Source of the DNA: Geobacter sp. SVR
GTDB lineage: Bacteria > Desulfobacterota > Desulfuromonadia > Geobacterales > Pseudopelobacteraceae
Reading direction: 5' to 3'
Assembly: GCF_016865365.1 (NCBI RefSeq)
Contig: NZ_AP024469.1
Location: forward strand, 124,001 to 188,000
Length of the DNA stretch: 64,000 bases
Of this stretch, positions 42,596 through 51,487 are shown piece by piece. Numbering within the stretch: position 1 is the stretch's first letter; every line of letters begins with the position of its first letter. The translations under genes and the position numbers were made by a program. Below the pieces are notes generated by a model. It did not search any database and was not told where the DNA came from. It saw nothing but the letters and a program-made list of their open reading frames with translations.

Positions 42596-43965
42596 GCGGC
42601 CCCTCTGCTCATGGTTATGGAAGATGGTGCCGACGGGAAGACTATCTTCAACTGCGGGTCTCTGGCATCACGAGTCACACCCTTGTACCTACCGGAGTAG
42701 GTCAGCATGTAGAATTCCCTTGGTTGCAGCCCCAGAATATCCTGCACTTTCAAAATGTCCTGTTCCACTTCACGGGTAGTGACCTGGTTGGACCCGAAAA
42801 TGCCGGTCAGCACGTTGCGCACGCCGAAATGCCGTACGACGTACTCGGATGTTTCAGCATCAGAACAGCGCATGAAGATCTTGGTGTTGGTGTTGTCAAG
42901 GATCGATTTACCGTATTCCTCGCCAATAGCGGCATATATTTGGTTCACGGACTGGGCGAAGGCATGCACCATCACGTCTGCTGACCCAGCCTTTGCGAAA
43001 AGGTCCTCAATGCCTTGGTAAAACAGGCTCTGGGCCTCATCTATGTAGATGGACAGCGGAGGGAATACTTTCTGCTTGTCAGAGAGATAGACCCTGCCGA
43101 TGAAAGACTGGATCATCGACAGGAGGACTTTGCCAAGTGTTGTGGCTGCCTCCCTGGTAATCATGGTGCCGGTGTGCACGACCATGATTACCCCTTTCTT
43201 TCGTTCAAGTCGGCTGATGAAGCGGTTGCTGTCGGCCTGGCCGATAATCTTGCCGATGTTCCCGGAGGAAAGCTCCATCAAGCAGGTGCGTAATGTTGAA
43301 GACACCTTCGAGTAATACTCCTGGGGAGATTCAAGGATGTCCTGGATCATGCCGGCGTTTAGCAGCGCCTCGGGTGTCTTGATTTCCTGCAGTAGCCCCA
43401 TTGTGCTGCTCAATGATGAACGGCGAATGCTTTGTCTGATAGCATCCATATTTTGCCTGGGAAGACGTTTTTCCCAATCGGCGATGATGATGTTGGCTGA
43501 GATGATGGCAGTTGTGATTTCCTTTGCAATGTTGCGGTAGAATGGCTCACGTCCGCCCTGGATGCCTGAAACGATATGGCCGACGAGTTCGTCCGGCATG
43601 AAGTAATAGGCCATAGGATCGATGACCGCTGAGTATTCCGGAAAAATCGGCGTTACCAGCATCAAATCCTTGAGCCTCTCCGCCTTGCGGGCAACCTCGA
43701 AGATCTTGGTGAAGATCTGCTGGTCACCTTTGGGGTCGAAGTAGACCACGCTGTTGCCTTTCATGATGTCCTGCTCAATTAGGTTCTCGCAGAGTCGCGT
43801 TTTGCCGACCCCAGTAGTGCCAAATACGAACATATGACGTTTTCGGTATTCATCAGGGATCGAAATCGGAACGATCCGTGTCGGTCGTTCCATCTGAACT
43901 CCGTTGCCGATGGAGGTCATGAATTCCGGGTTGGTGGTTTTATGGGGCGATGAGGATCTGAACAT
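42592..43965 (-). CDS. traD: TraD-type conjugative coupling ATPase
   Basis: 457 residues. Walker A FVFGTTGVGKTRLCENLI near residue 47, VVYFDPKGDQQIF, Walker B LSIYIDEAQSLFYQGIE and a late QVTTREVEQDILKVQDILGLQ. No clear N-terminal membrane helices, so membrane attachment may go through the adjacent HD protein, which does have one. It pumps the relaxase-DNA complex to the secretion channel. Overlaps the NusA-like gene by 26 nt. Confidence 0.85.
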   Translation of the reverse strand: MFRSSSPHKTTNPEFMTSIGNGVQMERPTRIVPISIPDEYRKRHMFVFGTTGVGKTRLCENLIEQDIMKGNSVVYFDPKGDQQIFTKIFEVARKAERLKDLMLVTPIFPEYSAVIDPMAYYFMPDELVGHIVSGIQGGREPFYRNIAKEITTAIISANIIIADWEKRLPRQNMDAIRQSIRRSSLSSTMGLLQEIKTPEALLNAGMIQDILESPQEYYSKVSSTLRTCLMELSSGNIGKIIGQADSNRFISRLERKKGVIMVVHTGTMITREAATTLGKVLLSMIQSFIGRVYLSDKQKVFPPLSIYIDEAQSLFYQGIEDLFAKAGSADVMVHAFAQSVNQIYAAIGEEYGKSILDNTNTKIFMRCSDAETSEYVVRHFGVRNVLTGIFGSNQVTTREVEQDILKVQDILGLQPREFYMLTYSGRYKGVTRDARDPQLKIVFPSAPSSITMSRGAA

Positions 43966-44650
43966 GTTCCCTCAACTCCTTTCCGACTTTATTGATAGAG
44001 GTCTTCGGTATCCGAACCGGCGTAACAACTTCACTGAATCCTCCTGCAATACGCCGTCGGCATTTGATCCCGGTAATGCCGGTCAGATCCTGAAGCAGCA
44101 GAGCCGGCAAAACACGAGATGTCCGGTTCAGGATGAGTCGAACTTTTGCAATGTCTCCTCCCACCATGACGGGGCGCACACTTGTCACCAGGAAGCTGCG
44201 CTGCTCACCTATGCGATAACGGGAACGTTCATGTGGCGGCTGATAGCGTAATGGGCATTCTCCGAACAGGATCAGCGGCTTAAGTAAGTCATCAATTTCC
44301 AGAGTTACGTGTAATGTCCCCCGGGAACCGATACGTCCCACGGCCCCACAAAAAACCCTCCCCTGAAGTTCCTGCAGTTTTTTTGCTTCCAGCAGGATCT
44401 GGCGTTTTTGCAGTTCCGCTTCGACACTGTGAATGATATGCCGGCGGAGCTTCTTGGGAATGTCCTTCAACTGCATTTCGACCGGGTGTCCCAGCTTGGG
44501 ATAGGCAATTATTTCCAGTTCACCCTCTGCCCGGACAGTAACCGTCCTCTGAAAAGCTGCCATCAGTGTCCTTGCCACAGCGCATTCAACAGCATCGACT
44601 ATCTCGTCCTCCGGCAATCCGTATTTGTGGAGAAGATCAGCGGACAGCAT
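43940..44650 (-). CDS. NusA-like protein (N-terminal and S1 domains, KH domains absent) in the tra operon
   Basis: About 236 residues; ATG 44650 has GAGG 9 nt upstream (ATG 44665 is an alternative). Residues ~1-110 match the NusA N-terminal pattern: [20 protein letters not shown], then a curved helical part ending [16 protein letters not shown]. Residues ~110-200 match the S1 domain and the linker after it: [52 protein letters not shown] and [12 protein letters not shown], parallel to the 'SR..P..L..LF..EVPEI..G.V.I' stretch of NusA. It ends where the KH domains would start. A role in element-specific antitermination or translation coupling is inferred. Confidence 0.68.
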   Translation of the reverse strand: MLSADLLHKYGLPEDEIVDAVECAVARTLMAAFQRTVTVRAEGELEIIAYPKLGHPVEMQLKDIPKKLRRHIIHSVEAELQKRQILLEAKKLQELQGRVFCGAVGRIGSRGTLHVTLEIDDLLKPLILFGECPLRYQPPHERSRYRIGEQRSFLVTSVRPVMVGGDIAKVRLILNRTSRVLPALLLQDLTGITGIKCRRRIAGGFSEVVTPVRIPKTSINKVGKELREHVQILIAP

Positions 44651-45143
44651 TGCCGAATACCTCATCCCATGGTGATTCGATCCTGGGCGTGCTGATAGCT
44701 GCGATGAGCGTCGTCGCCTGTGGTTTCGTATGCTCAGCGAGGATGCGATACACTTTTCCGGCGTAACGGTCCCCCTTCGACGGGGTGCGCGAGTTGTAAC
44801 AACCGACAGCCCGCCAGGTGTAGCCATAATCATGGACACATTGGGCCAGTACCCAGGCTCCCACCTTTACATTCGTGCATGGCTCCCCCAGTTCATTCCA
44901 TGTTTTGCCAAGCCTTTTTGCCCAACTGGAATTTATCTGCATCAGACCGTAATCGTAGGTCCCGTTACTGTTGCGATTGATCGCACGGGGGTTGAAGTTG
45001 CTCTCCGTCTTGGCAATGCTCCAAAGCAGTTGTGGCGATATGCCGTATTGACTCCCGGCCTCCTCGAAGCAGAAAGCTTTGGCCTGAATCGGCACGCAGG
45101 CAAGACTGATCATGAGCAGGCAGATGCCTGGTAATCGACACAT
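44637..45143 (-). CDS. Lytic transglycosylase, VirB1-like
   Basis: 168 residues from ATG 45143 (AGGAGG 5 nt upstream). Signal peptide ([16 protein letters not shown]), then an SLT fold: [18 protein letters not shown] with the catalytic Glu, [14 protein letters not shown] and AVGCYNSR. Opens peptidoglycan for the conjugation channel. First gene of the minus-strand tra unit; its end overlaps the NusA-like gene. Confidence 0.88.
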   Translation of the reverse strand: MCRLPGICLLMISLACVPIQAKAFCFEEAGSQYGISPQLLWSIAKTESNFNPRAINRNSNGTYDYGLMQINSSWAKRLGKTWNELGEPCTNVKVGAWVLAQCVHDYGYTWRAVGCYNSRTPSKGDRYAGKVYRILAEHTKPQATTLIAAISTPRIESPWDEVFGNAVR

Positions 45144-45190
45144 TCGTTCCTCCTGACTGATAATCTTGTAGGGGGGAAGGTGGCACCGTC

Positions 45191-45239
45191 TTGACAAGAA
45201 GATAAGATCGAGAGTATATAGTGAACAGGTGTGCACTAT
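45191..45239 (+). promoter_or_regulatory. Promoter and candidate LexA operator of the SOS cassette
   Basis: TTGACA (45191-45196), 18-nt spacer, TATATA (45215-45220). A 6-bp inverted repeat ATAGTG...CACTAT with 10-nt spacer (45218-45239) overlaps the -10 and start point, where a LexA dimer would block transcription. The core resembles GAAC-N4-GTGC. Confidence 0.65.
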
Positions 45240-45254
45240 TACAAGGAGAACACA

Positions 45255-45857
45255 GTGATCGCCCTTACTGAACGGCAACAAAAGGTTTTGGACTTCATTA
45301 CCCGTTTTACGCAGACGCATGGATACTCACCGACAGTGCGTGACATCGCGGCTCACCTTGGTGTCAGCAGTCCTTCCGGGGTGAATCGACATCTCGAAGC
45401 TCTCGAAAAAAAAGGATGGCTCAAGAAAACAGGGGCATCCCGCGGGATAGTACTTACTTCACACGGAGGACAGTCTGTTCCCCTACCGATCGTTGGCACG
45501 GTTCGCGCCGGCCACTTACAACCGGCTATCGAAGATATCCAGGGATTCTTTACTGTGGATCAGCGGCAGGTTAAAGGGGATGGATGCTTTTTCTTGCGGG
45601 TGAAGGGTGACTCAATGATAGGTGCAGGGATTTTTGATGGTGATCTGGCACTGGTTCGTCCTCAACCGGTGGCTGAGAACCGCGACACCGTAGTTGTCAT
45701 GGTGGATGGGGAGGCGACCCTCAAATGGTTTCACCGCGAACCGAATCGCATCCGCTTGCAACCAGCCAACCCCAATATGGAACCGATTTATGTGGGACCG
45801 GATAAAAATGTTTCTATTGTTGGCAAAGTAGTCGGAATTTATCGTCAGTTGGAGTAG
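45255..45857 (+). CDS. lexA: LexA repressor / S24 autopeptidase
   Basis: 200 residues from GTG 45255 (AAGGAG 6 nt upstream); an upstream ATG lies inside the operator. Winged helix: [39 protein letters not shown]. Cleavage site Ala85-Gly86 (VRAGHL), Ser120 in GDSMIG and Lys157 in ATLKWF complete the autoproteolysis apparatus. Controls the four-gene cassette behind it. Confidence 0.93.
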   Translation: MIALTERQQKVLDFITRFTQTHGYSPTVRDIAAHLGVSSPSGVNRHLEALEKKGWLKKTGASRGIVLTSHGGQSVPLPIVGTVRAGHLQPAIEDIQGFFTVDQRQVKGDGCFFLRVKGDSMIGAGIFDGDLALVRPQPVAENRDTVVVMVDGEATLKWFHREPNRIRLQPANPNMEPIYVGPDKNVSIVGKVVGIYRQLE

Positions 45858-45860
45858 TCC

Positions 45861-46106
45861 GTGGAGAGAATCAAGGAACAAATACGCATAGCCACGATCT
45901 TTACACCTGGCAGATTGATCAAACCGGTCTGGTTCGACTGGCACAACCGGAAGCATACTATCCTGGAGACAACCTACCACTGGAAGGAGCAGACTGGCGC
46001 CGCAACACTCCTGCATTTTTCTGTTACCGACGGTGAGGCCCTCTACGATCTGGTCTATAACACGCTCGACCAAAGCTGGCTATTGAACGGAATCGAGGTT
46101 AAGTAA
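45861..46106 (+). CDS. DUF6504-like small protein
   Basis: 81 residues, 3 nt after lexA and sharing 1 nt with dinB. Pattern GRLIKPVWFDWHNRKHTIL, then LYDLVYNTLDQSWLLNGIEV follows DUF6504, small proteins encoded with ImuB/DinB-type polymerases. Probably a polymerase accessory; no direct evidence. Confidence 0.65.
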   Translation: MERIKEQIRIATIFTPGRLIKPVWFDWHNRKHTILETTYHWKEQTGAATLLHFSVTDGEALYDLVYNTLDQSWLLNGIEVK

Positions 46107-47338
46107 TGGACAACCGAGTTGTCATGCATCTCGATATGAATAGCTTTTTTGCATCCGTTGAACAGTCATACAACCCCGACCTCAAAGGAAAGCCAATTGT
46201 GGTCACAGGTTCGCAGCAGCGAACAGTAATCCTCACGGCCAGCTATGAGGCCAGGAAATTCGGGGTCAAGACCGGCATGATGCTGCACGAGGCCAAACGA
46301 CTCTGCCCGGAAGTTATCATGGTACCGGCTGACAACCGGAAATATACCCACACCTCTGCTCAAATCATGAAGATGATGCTGGACTACACTCCCTTGGTAG
46401 AAGTATTCAGCATCGACGAAGCATTCTTGGACGTGACCCATTCTCTGTCGATATTCAACAGTGCTGAAAACATCTCCTATCTGCTCAAGGCACGGATCAA
46501 GCACCAGTTCGATATTACCTGTTCAATTGGCATTGCTCCGAACAAGCTGCTGGCAAAGCTTGCCTCGGAAATGATGAAACCTGACGGGCTTACCATCATC
46601 ACGCCTGATAAAGTCAGTTCTACTCTGGAACATATGCCGATTAAGGAGCTGTGCGGCATCGGTAAAAAAATGGAGCGACATCTCAATATGATGGGCATCT
46701 ATACCTGCGGGGATCTGGGGCGTTGTGATGAGGGTCGGTTGAAGAGAAAATTCGGCATCATCGGTAGCCGTTTGAAGCAGATGGGACAGGGAATTGACGA
46801 TTCCCCGGTAATCCCGGCAGAAGATGCCGAGGAGGTCAAGTCCATCGGGCATTCTATGACTCTCAAAAGGGATATCAGCAGCCGAAACGAGATCCTGTGC
46901 TACCTGCTACAGCTCTCGGAAATGGTCGGTCGTCGGGCTCGGCGCTACGGGGTGGCCGGCAAGACGGTTCATCTGACCATTCGTTATGCCGACTTCAGCA
47001 CCTTCGGAAAACAGGAAACCCTTTCCTGCCATGTCAACCAGAGTGATGATATTTACCAGGGCGCCATTAAGATCCTGGATAGCATTGAACTGGAACAGCC
47101 CGTTCGCCTGCTGGGGGTTAGAATCACCAATCTCTGTTACCAGCGCGAACAGTTGCCCCTGTTTGAGGAGGAACGCCGTAAAGCCTTCATGATCAACGCC
47201 ATGGATACGGTGAATGATCGTTTCGGCGATTTTACCGTGACGTATGGCAGCCTTTTGGGCAAAAATGAGGAGAAGGGTTCACACGTGATCTCGCCGGCCT
47301 GGAAGCCGGAGGGGATCAGAAATGTGCAGGTGAGGTAA
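46106..47338 (+). CDS. dinB: DNA polymerase IV (Y-family)
   Basis: 410 residues. MHLDMNSFFASVEQ supplies the first catalytic Asp, VEVFSIDEAFLDVT the second Asp-Glu pair; TASYEARKFGVKTGM fingers; HhH GIGKKMERHLNMMGIYTCGDLG; little-finger domain to ~350; C-terminal EEERRKAFMINAMDTVNDRFGDFTVTYG. A C-terminal beta-clamp motif may be EQLPLFEE (QLPLF). Performs error-prone synthesis past lesions or during element replication. Confidence 0.93.
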   Translation: MDNRVVMHLDMNSFFASVEQSYNPDLKGKPIVVTGSQQRTVILTASYEARKFGVKTGMMLHEAKRLCPEVIMVPADNRKYTHTSAQIMKMMLDYTPLVEVFSIDEAFLDVTHSLSIFNSAENISYLLKARIKHQFDITCSIGIAPNKLLAKLASEMMKPDGLTIITPDKVSSTLEHMPIKELCGIGKKMERHLNMMGIYTCGDLGRCDEGRLKRKFGIIGSRLKQMGQGIDDSPVIPAEDAEEVKSIGHSMTLKRDISSRNEILCYLLQLSEMVGRRARRYGVAGKTVHLTIRYADFSTFGKQETLSCHVNQSDDIYQGAIKILDSIELEQPVRLLGVRITNLCYQREQLPLFEEERRKAFMINAMDTVNDRFGDFTVTYGSLLGKNEEKGSHVISPAWKPEGIRNVQVR

Positions 47339-47341
47339 GCC

Positions 47342-47929
47342 ATGTGCGGACGTCTGGTAATCGATCTGTCGCCGGAAATGATCACCGAGATCTACGGGAT
47401 CATCAGGAAAATCGATCGGGAGCTTAATCCCAGATACAATGTGACTCCATCCCAGACAATACCAATTGTCAGGGAGGATGTGGAAGGTGGCCGGGAGCTT
47501 GCCTTTGTCCGATGGGGGCTCATCCCCTCCTGGGCAAAAGACATCTCCATCGGCAATAGCCTTATCAACGCCCGTTCGGAGACCGCTGCGGAGAAACCGT
47601 CATTCCGGTCAGCATTCAAGCGCCGTCGCTGTGTCATTCCAGCAGGAGGGTTTTACGAATGGCAGCGGCAGGATGGGAAAAGAAAACAGCCATGGTATTT
47701 TCGGATGGCTGATGGAAGTCCAGTGTCGATTGCAGGGTTGTGGGAACATTGGCAAGGAAGCGATTGCCAGGTAATAGAGTCCTGTTCCATCCTGAAAACC
47801 AGCGCGAATGAGCTGATGGCACCTATCCATGACAGGATGCCGGTTATTCTGAGCCATGAAGACCATGCGACGTGGCTCAATCCCAAACTGACAGATGGCG
47901 TCCTGCTGCAGGAGCTTTGTCGACCTTGA
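47342..47929 (+). CDS. SRAP (YedK/HMCES) abasic-site peptidase-like protein
   Basis: 195 residues. Catalytic Cys2 directly after Met (MCGRLV), NPRYNVTPSQTIPIV, FVRWGLIPSWAKD, INARSETAAEKPSFR, GGFYEWQ (Glu) and IHDRMPVIL (His) are all there. Forms a covalent shield on abasic sites in single-stranded DNA. Follows dinB by 3 nt; completes the SOS unit. Confidence 0.92.
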   Translation: MCGRLVIDLSPEMITEIYGIIRKIDRELNPRYNVTPSQTIPIVREDVEGGRELAFVRWGLIPSWAKDISIGNSLINARSETAAEKPSFRSAFKRRRCVIPAGGFYEWQRQDGKRKQPWYFRMADGSPVSIAGLWEHWQGSDCQVIESCSILKTSANELMAPIHDRMPVILSHEDHATWLNPKLTDGVLLQELCRP

Positions 47930-48091
47930 CCATCAGATATCCTGAATGCGTATCCCGTCTCCCCTATGTTCAACAGCCCGAAAAATGATTTTGCTGATTG
48001 TATTGAGGAAGATTGCGAGATCAATTCGTGCAGTGTTTGCTTTTATGGTCCTAATTTCGTGAAAAACTAAAAAAGTAAGTTGGCAAAAACA

Positions 48092-48126
48092 TTGACAGCA
48101 TATGTATTACACTATAAAATGTAATA
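48092..48126 (+). promoter_or_regulatory. Promoter and operator of the metal-response operon
   Basis: TTGACA (48092-48097), 17-nt spacer, TAAAAT (48115-48120). An inverted repeat TATTACA-N8-TGTAATA (48105-48126) spans the -10, as in ArsR/SmtB/CmtR-type operators. Confidence 0.75.
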
Positions 48127-48170
48127 GTTGTGAACTCGAAAGGCTTAACTCTGCCAAATGGTGTGAGATT

Positions 48171-48548
48171 ATGATCGATGAATTAAATTCCGCAACAAGG
48201 CAATGTTGCCCTGTCCCCGCCATTAAGGATCGAACCTTATTATCTCATGATGAGGCGGCGACCATGGAAGGGGTGTTTAAGGTGCTGGCTAATGGTACGC
48301 GTTTACGCATTTTGCATGCTCTTATCCGTAAGCCTGATATTGCCGTTGGAGAGTTGGCTCATTCAATAGGGATGGAGGCACAGGCTGTTTCCAACCAGCT
48401 GCGTCGACTCTTGGATAAAGGGATCGTAGTAGCGCAACGGGATGGGAACTTCATTCGATATCAAATCGTGGATGCTTGCACCATCAATCTCCTCAACCAA
48501 GGATTCTGTCTGGCATTCTATGGGGCAGACATCAATCCGGCCCCTTGA
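48171..48548 (+). CDS. ArsR/SmtB-family metal-sensing repressor
   Basis: 125 residues from ATG 48171; the longer frame starts inside the promoter. Winged helix FKVLANGTRLRILHALI, GELAHSIGMEAQAVSNQLRRLLDKG, then beta-wing FIRYQIVD. Metal ligands could be the N-terminal CCP and C-terminal DACTINLLNQGFC. It sits directly before a Cys-rich peptide and a P1B ATPase, so Zn/Cd/Pb sensing is likely. Confidence 0.82.
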   Translation: MIDELNSATRQCCPVPAIKDRTLLSHDEAATMEGVFKVLANGTRLRILHALIRKPDIAVGELAHSIGMEAQAVSNQLRRLLDKGIVVAQRDGNFIRYQIVDACTINLLNQGFCLAFYGADINPAP

Positions 48549-48599
48549 CAGGCACGCGGCGAAATCGACTAACAAGGCAACCAAAGGAGGAAGTAAAAA

Positions 48600-48779
48600 A
48601 TGGAAAAGCAAAGTGAAACCAAGCTGGAAAAGAAGGGGTTGTGGTCAATCATTAAGGAGTCTATGAACAAGGCGAGCAGTGGTTGCGGCCCCGAATGTGG
48701 GTGTCACTCGGAAAAACCTGGCGGCAAGAGCCAAAATGATAATCCTGTCGAACGTTCATCAGAACAAAAGGAAGGGTAG
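48600..48779 (+). CDS. 59-residue Cys-rich protein of the metal operon
   Basis: ATG 48600 has a strong AAAGGAGGA 7-8 nt upstream. Basic helix EKQSETKLEKKGLWSIIKES, then SSGCGPECGCHSE, a compact thiol/His cluster, and an acidic tail. The ATPase starts 1 nt after its stop. It may bind and hand over the metal, replacing the N-terminal metal-binding domain missing from the ATPase. Confidence 0.7.
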   Translation: MEKQSETKLEKKGLWSIIKESMNKASSGCGPECGCHSEKPGGKSQNDNPVERSSEQKEG

Positions 48780-48780
48780 A

Positions 48781-50676
48781 ATGAGCACCCCAGAAGAAGT
48801 TCGGCCGGGGCGCAAGCAAGAAATTTTGGTGTTTGCGCTTGCACCATTGATCGTGGGTATCTTGACACTGGCCGCCTGGCTCTTGGGACGCTGGCAAGTC
48901 GGCCCTGTGTATTTTTCCGCTGGCCTGGCTCTGCTGGCCACGGTCTTTGGTGGCTGGCAGCGCTTCCTCTCAGCTTTCCGGGATGTTTTAAATCGCAAGA
49001 TAACGGTCAATGTGTTCGTAACAGTGGCCATTATTATTACAATAGGCGCTGGAGAGTTCCTCCCTGCAGCGGCCATCATCCTTATCATGGCGGTAGTTGG
49101 GTCGTTGGAGTCGTACACCCTCGACAATACCCGTCGGAGCATCCGCGGACTGCTTGACCTCGCCCCGCCAATGGCAACAGTGCGACGCGGCGATTCGGAA
49201 GCAACCGTTCCCGTGACAGAATTACAGATTGGGGATATCGTCATTGTGCGTCCGGGTGAACGCATCCCAGTGGATGGTGTGGTTACGGCGGGGATGACGA
49301 CGGTAAACCAGGCGCCCATCACCGGCGAATCCATGCCGGTAGAGAAATTTATCGGCAGCGAAGTGTTCGGCGGCACCCTCAATGAAAGTGGTCGCCTTGA
49401 GGTAAGTACCAAAAAAATTGGCACGGATACAACTCTTGCGAAGATTGTTCATCTCGTAGAAATGGCGCAGAACGTTAAAGCGCCCATTCAGGGGGTTGCT
49501 GACCGCTTCACCGTCTGGTTCCTGCCCACAGTTCTGGTACTTTCAATTATCGGTTATCTTGCCTCAGGCAACCTGAAGGTTGCTATTGCCATTCTGCTTG
49601 TTGCTTGCCCGTGCGCCTTTGCCATTGCAACACCATCAGCGGTGGCGGCCGGCATTGCCAATATGGCCCGCAGAGCCGTGCTCATCAAGGGAGGTATTTA
49701 TTTCGAGGTTGCAGGAAAAATTGATGCCTTAGTCGTTGACAAAACGGGCACGCTCACTTTTGGGCGCCCGAAAGTTATGGAGGTAGTGAGCGGTGATGGA
49801 GCAACTGCGGACGAGGTGCTGCGTCTGGCGGCTATCGCCGAGAAATACTCGGAGCATCCTCTGGCAAAAGCTGTGATGGCAATGGCTGCCGAGCGGCGGC
49901 TTGACGTTCCGGACCCCGACGACTTCAAGATTGAGGTGAGCATGGGGGTTGCCGCTACCAATCAAGGTATGAGTATTGTCGTTGGCAGGCGCGATTTTCT
50001 GAAGGACCGGGGGATCGCTCTGTCCAAGCGTATTGAACAGGATATAACAGCACAGACAGCGCTTGGCAGGACTGTGATCTTGGTGGCACGAGACATGGAA
50101 GCCATAGGTATAGTTGCCATTGCGGACGAGGTGAAAACAGAGACGATACAGGCTATCAAGGCACTCAAGGGTCTAGGTTTGAGTAAAATTGTCATGCTCA
50201 CTGGGGACAACTCCAAGGTAGCACAGGCAGTCGCCGATCAGATAGGTGTGAACGAGTACTATGCCGAACAGCTTCCAGAAGACAAGCAGCGCGTCATCAA
50301 AGATTTGCAGAATCAAGGAAGAAAAGTCTGTATGGTGGGTGACGGGATCAATGACGCGCCAGCTTTAGCCCTGGCTGATGTGGGTATCGCAATGGGGGCA
50401 GCAGGTACGCATGTATCAATCGAGGCTGCAGACGTTACGCTGATGAATGACGACCTCTTCCGTCTCGTCGAATTTGTTCAGATGTCCCGTAAGGTACTAA
50501 TGCGTATCAAGCTCAACATATTCTTTTCGATTATTTACAACGCTATCGGCTTGACCTTGGCCATGCTTGGGCACATAACACCGGTTATGGCGGTCATTTT
50601 CCAGGAAGCTGGCTGCATCACAGTGGTTCTAAGCTCCACTCTTTTGCTGTGGGCAAAAACTCCACAAGTAAGATAA
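48781..50676 (+). CDS. P1B-type heavy-metal-exporting ATPase without N-terminal metal-binding domain
   Basis: 631 residues from ATG 48781 (the longer frame is a shadow of the Cys-rich gene). Actuator TGES near residue 180, VACPCAFAIATPSA with the intramembrane CPC (~276), DKTGTLTFG with phosphorylated Asp320, HPLAKA (HP motif), GDGINDAPALALADVG. The last membrane helix reads QEAGCITVVLSS, with Glu where ZntA-type pumps have Asp. No HMA domain. Zn/Cd/Pb export is likely; exact specificity open. Confidence 0.87.
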   Translation: MSTPEEVRPGRKQEILVFALAPLIVGILTLAAWLLGRWQVGPVYFSAGLALLATVFGGWQRFLSAFRDVLNRKITVNVFVTVAIIITIGAGEFLPAAAIILIMAVVGSLESYTLDNTRRSIRGLLDLAPPMATVRRGDSEATVPVTELQIGDIVIVRPGERIPVDGVVTAGMTTVNQAPITGESMPVEKFIGSEVFGGTLNESGRLEVSTKKIGTDTTLAKIVHLVEMAQNVKAPIQGVADRFTVWFLPTVLVLSIIGYLASGNLKVAIAILLVACPCAFAIATPSAVAAGIANMARRAVLIKGGIYFEVAGKIDALVVDKTGTLTFGRPKVMEVVSGDGATADEVLRLAAIAEKYSEHPLAKAVMAMAAERRLDVPDPDDFKIEVSMGVAATNQGMSIVVGRRDFLKDRGIALSKRIEQDITAQTALGRTVILVARDMEAIGIVAIADEVKTETIQAIKALKGLGLSKIVMLTGDNSKVAQAVADQIGVNEYYAEQLPEDKQRVIKDLQNQGRKVCMVGDGINDAPALALADVGIAMGAAGTHVSIEAADVTLMNDDLFRLVEFVQMSRKVLMRIKLNIFFSIIYNAIGLTLAMLGHITPVMAVIFQEAGCITVVLSSTLLLWAKTPQVR

Positions 50677-50749
50677 ATGTTTGTGACTGATGAAGTTAGA
50701 GGACGAGAAGAGATCATCGAATCAGTGGTGTGTTGTTTTTGGGAAGTGG

Positions 50750-51487
50750 TCACACAAACAGCATCTTAAAGCCGGCGATGGTCAGGACAACGGACAAAGC
50801 CCTGATCACTCCGGCAACCGGCAGTATGCGACTGCCGAAAAAGGAGCCGATAACACCGCCGGCGAGAGCTGTAACCGCGAGCAGCGGCGCAAAACCCGGG
50901 ATTTCCTGAAGACTGCTGACATGACCGAGAAGTCCGGACGTAGAGTTGACCAGGATGAACAGTGCTGCGACAGCTGATGTTTCCCGTGCTTTTCCCCACT
51001 TGAGCAGTATGAAGAGGGGGCTGAGAAATATGCCGCCTCCCACGCCGGTCAGTCCCGACAATAGTCCAAGCACAGCGCCGACAGACAAGGCCAACGGCAT
51101 CGAAGGATATCGCACCGCTGAACCATCTTCTATCGAATGGAAAAAGAGTCGGCAGGCTGAAGCCAGTAGAATGAATCCCACCAGTGGCTTATAGATGTGA
51201 GGTGGCAGGTTCAGACAGCCGCCTATGAAACTGCACGGGATCGACGTTATAGCGAAAGGCCAGAACAGCCGCCAGGAGAAGTGGCCGGCGCGAGCGAAGG
51301 AGTAGGTAGCTACAGTCGCAACCAGGATGTTCAAAATCAAGGCGGTGGGTTTGAAAGCCGACGGTGTAACACTGAATAAGGCCAATGCAGCGATGTATCC
51401 CGACGCACCGCCATGACCGACACTGGAGTAGAGCATTGCCACTACCAGAATACAAATCAACAGGGGTATCAGAAGGGAAAGGGTCAC
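50750..51487 (-). CDS. TauE/SafE-family membrane transporter
   Basis: 245 residues, about 7-8 hydrophobic helices. Duplicated TauE core: LYSSVGHGGASGYIAALALF and GLLSGLTGVGGGIFLSPLFI, the repeated G-x-G-G signature. Family members export sulfite, sulfonates or sulfoacetate. Last gene of the molybdopterin operon, overlapping MOSC by 4 nt, so a link to sulfur chemistry of the cofactor or of the enzyme it serves is possible. Confidence 0.83.
   Translation of the reverse strand: MTLSLLIPLLICILVVAMLYSSVGHGGASGYIAALALFSVTPSAFKPTALILNILVATVATYSFARAGHFSWRLFWPFAITSIPCSFIGGCLNLPPHIYKPLVGFILLASACRLFFHSIEDGSAVRYPSMPLALSVGAVLGLLSGLTGVGGGIFLSPLFILLKWGKARETSAVAALFILVNSTSGLLGHVSSLQEIPGFAPLLAVTALAGGVIGSFFGSRILPVAGVIRALSVVLTIAGFKMLFV

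Noticed and set aside
48679-48780. 34-residue N-terminal extension of the P1B ATPase
   Set aside because: This frame is a shadow of the 59-residue Cys-rich gene, which has a strong ribosome-binding site; the ATPase starts at 48781.
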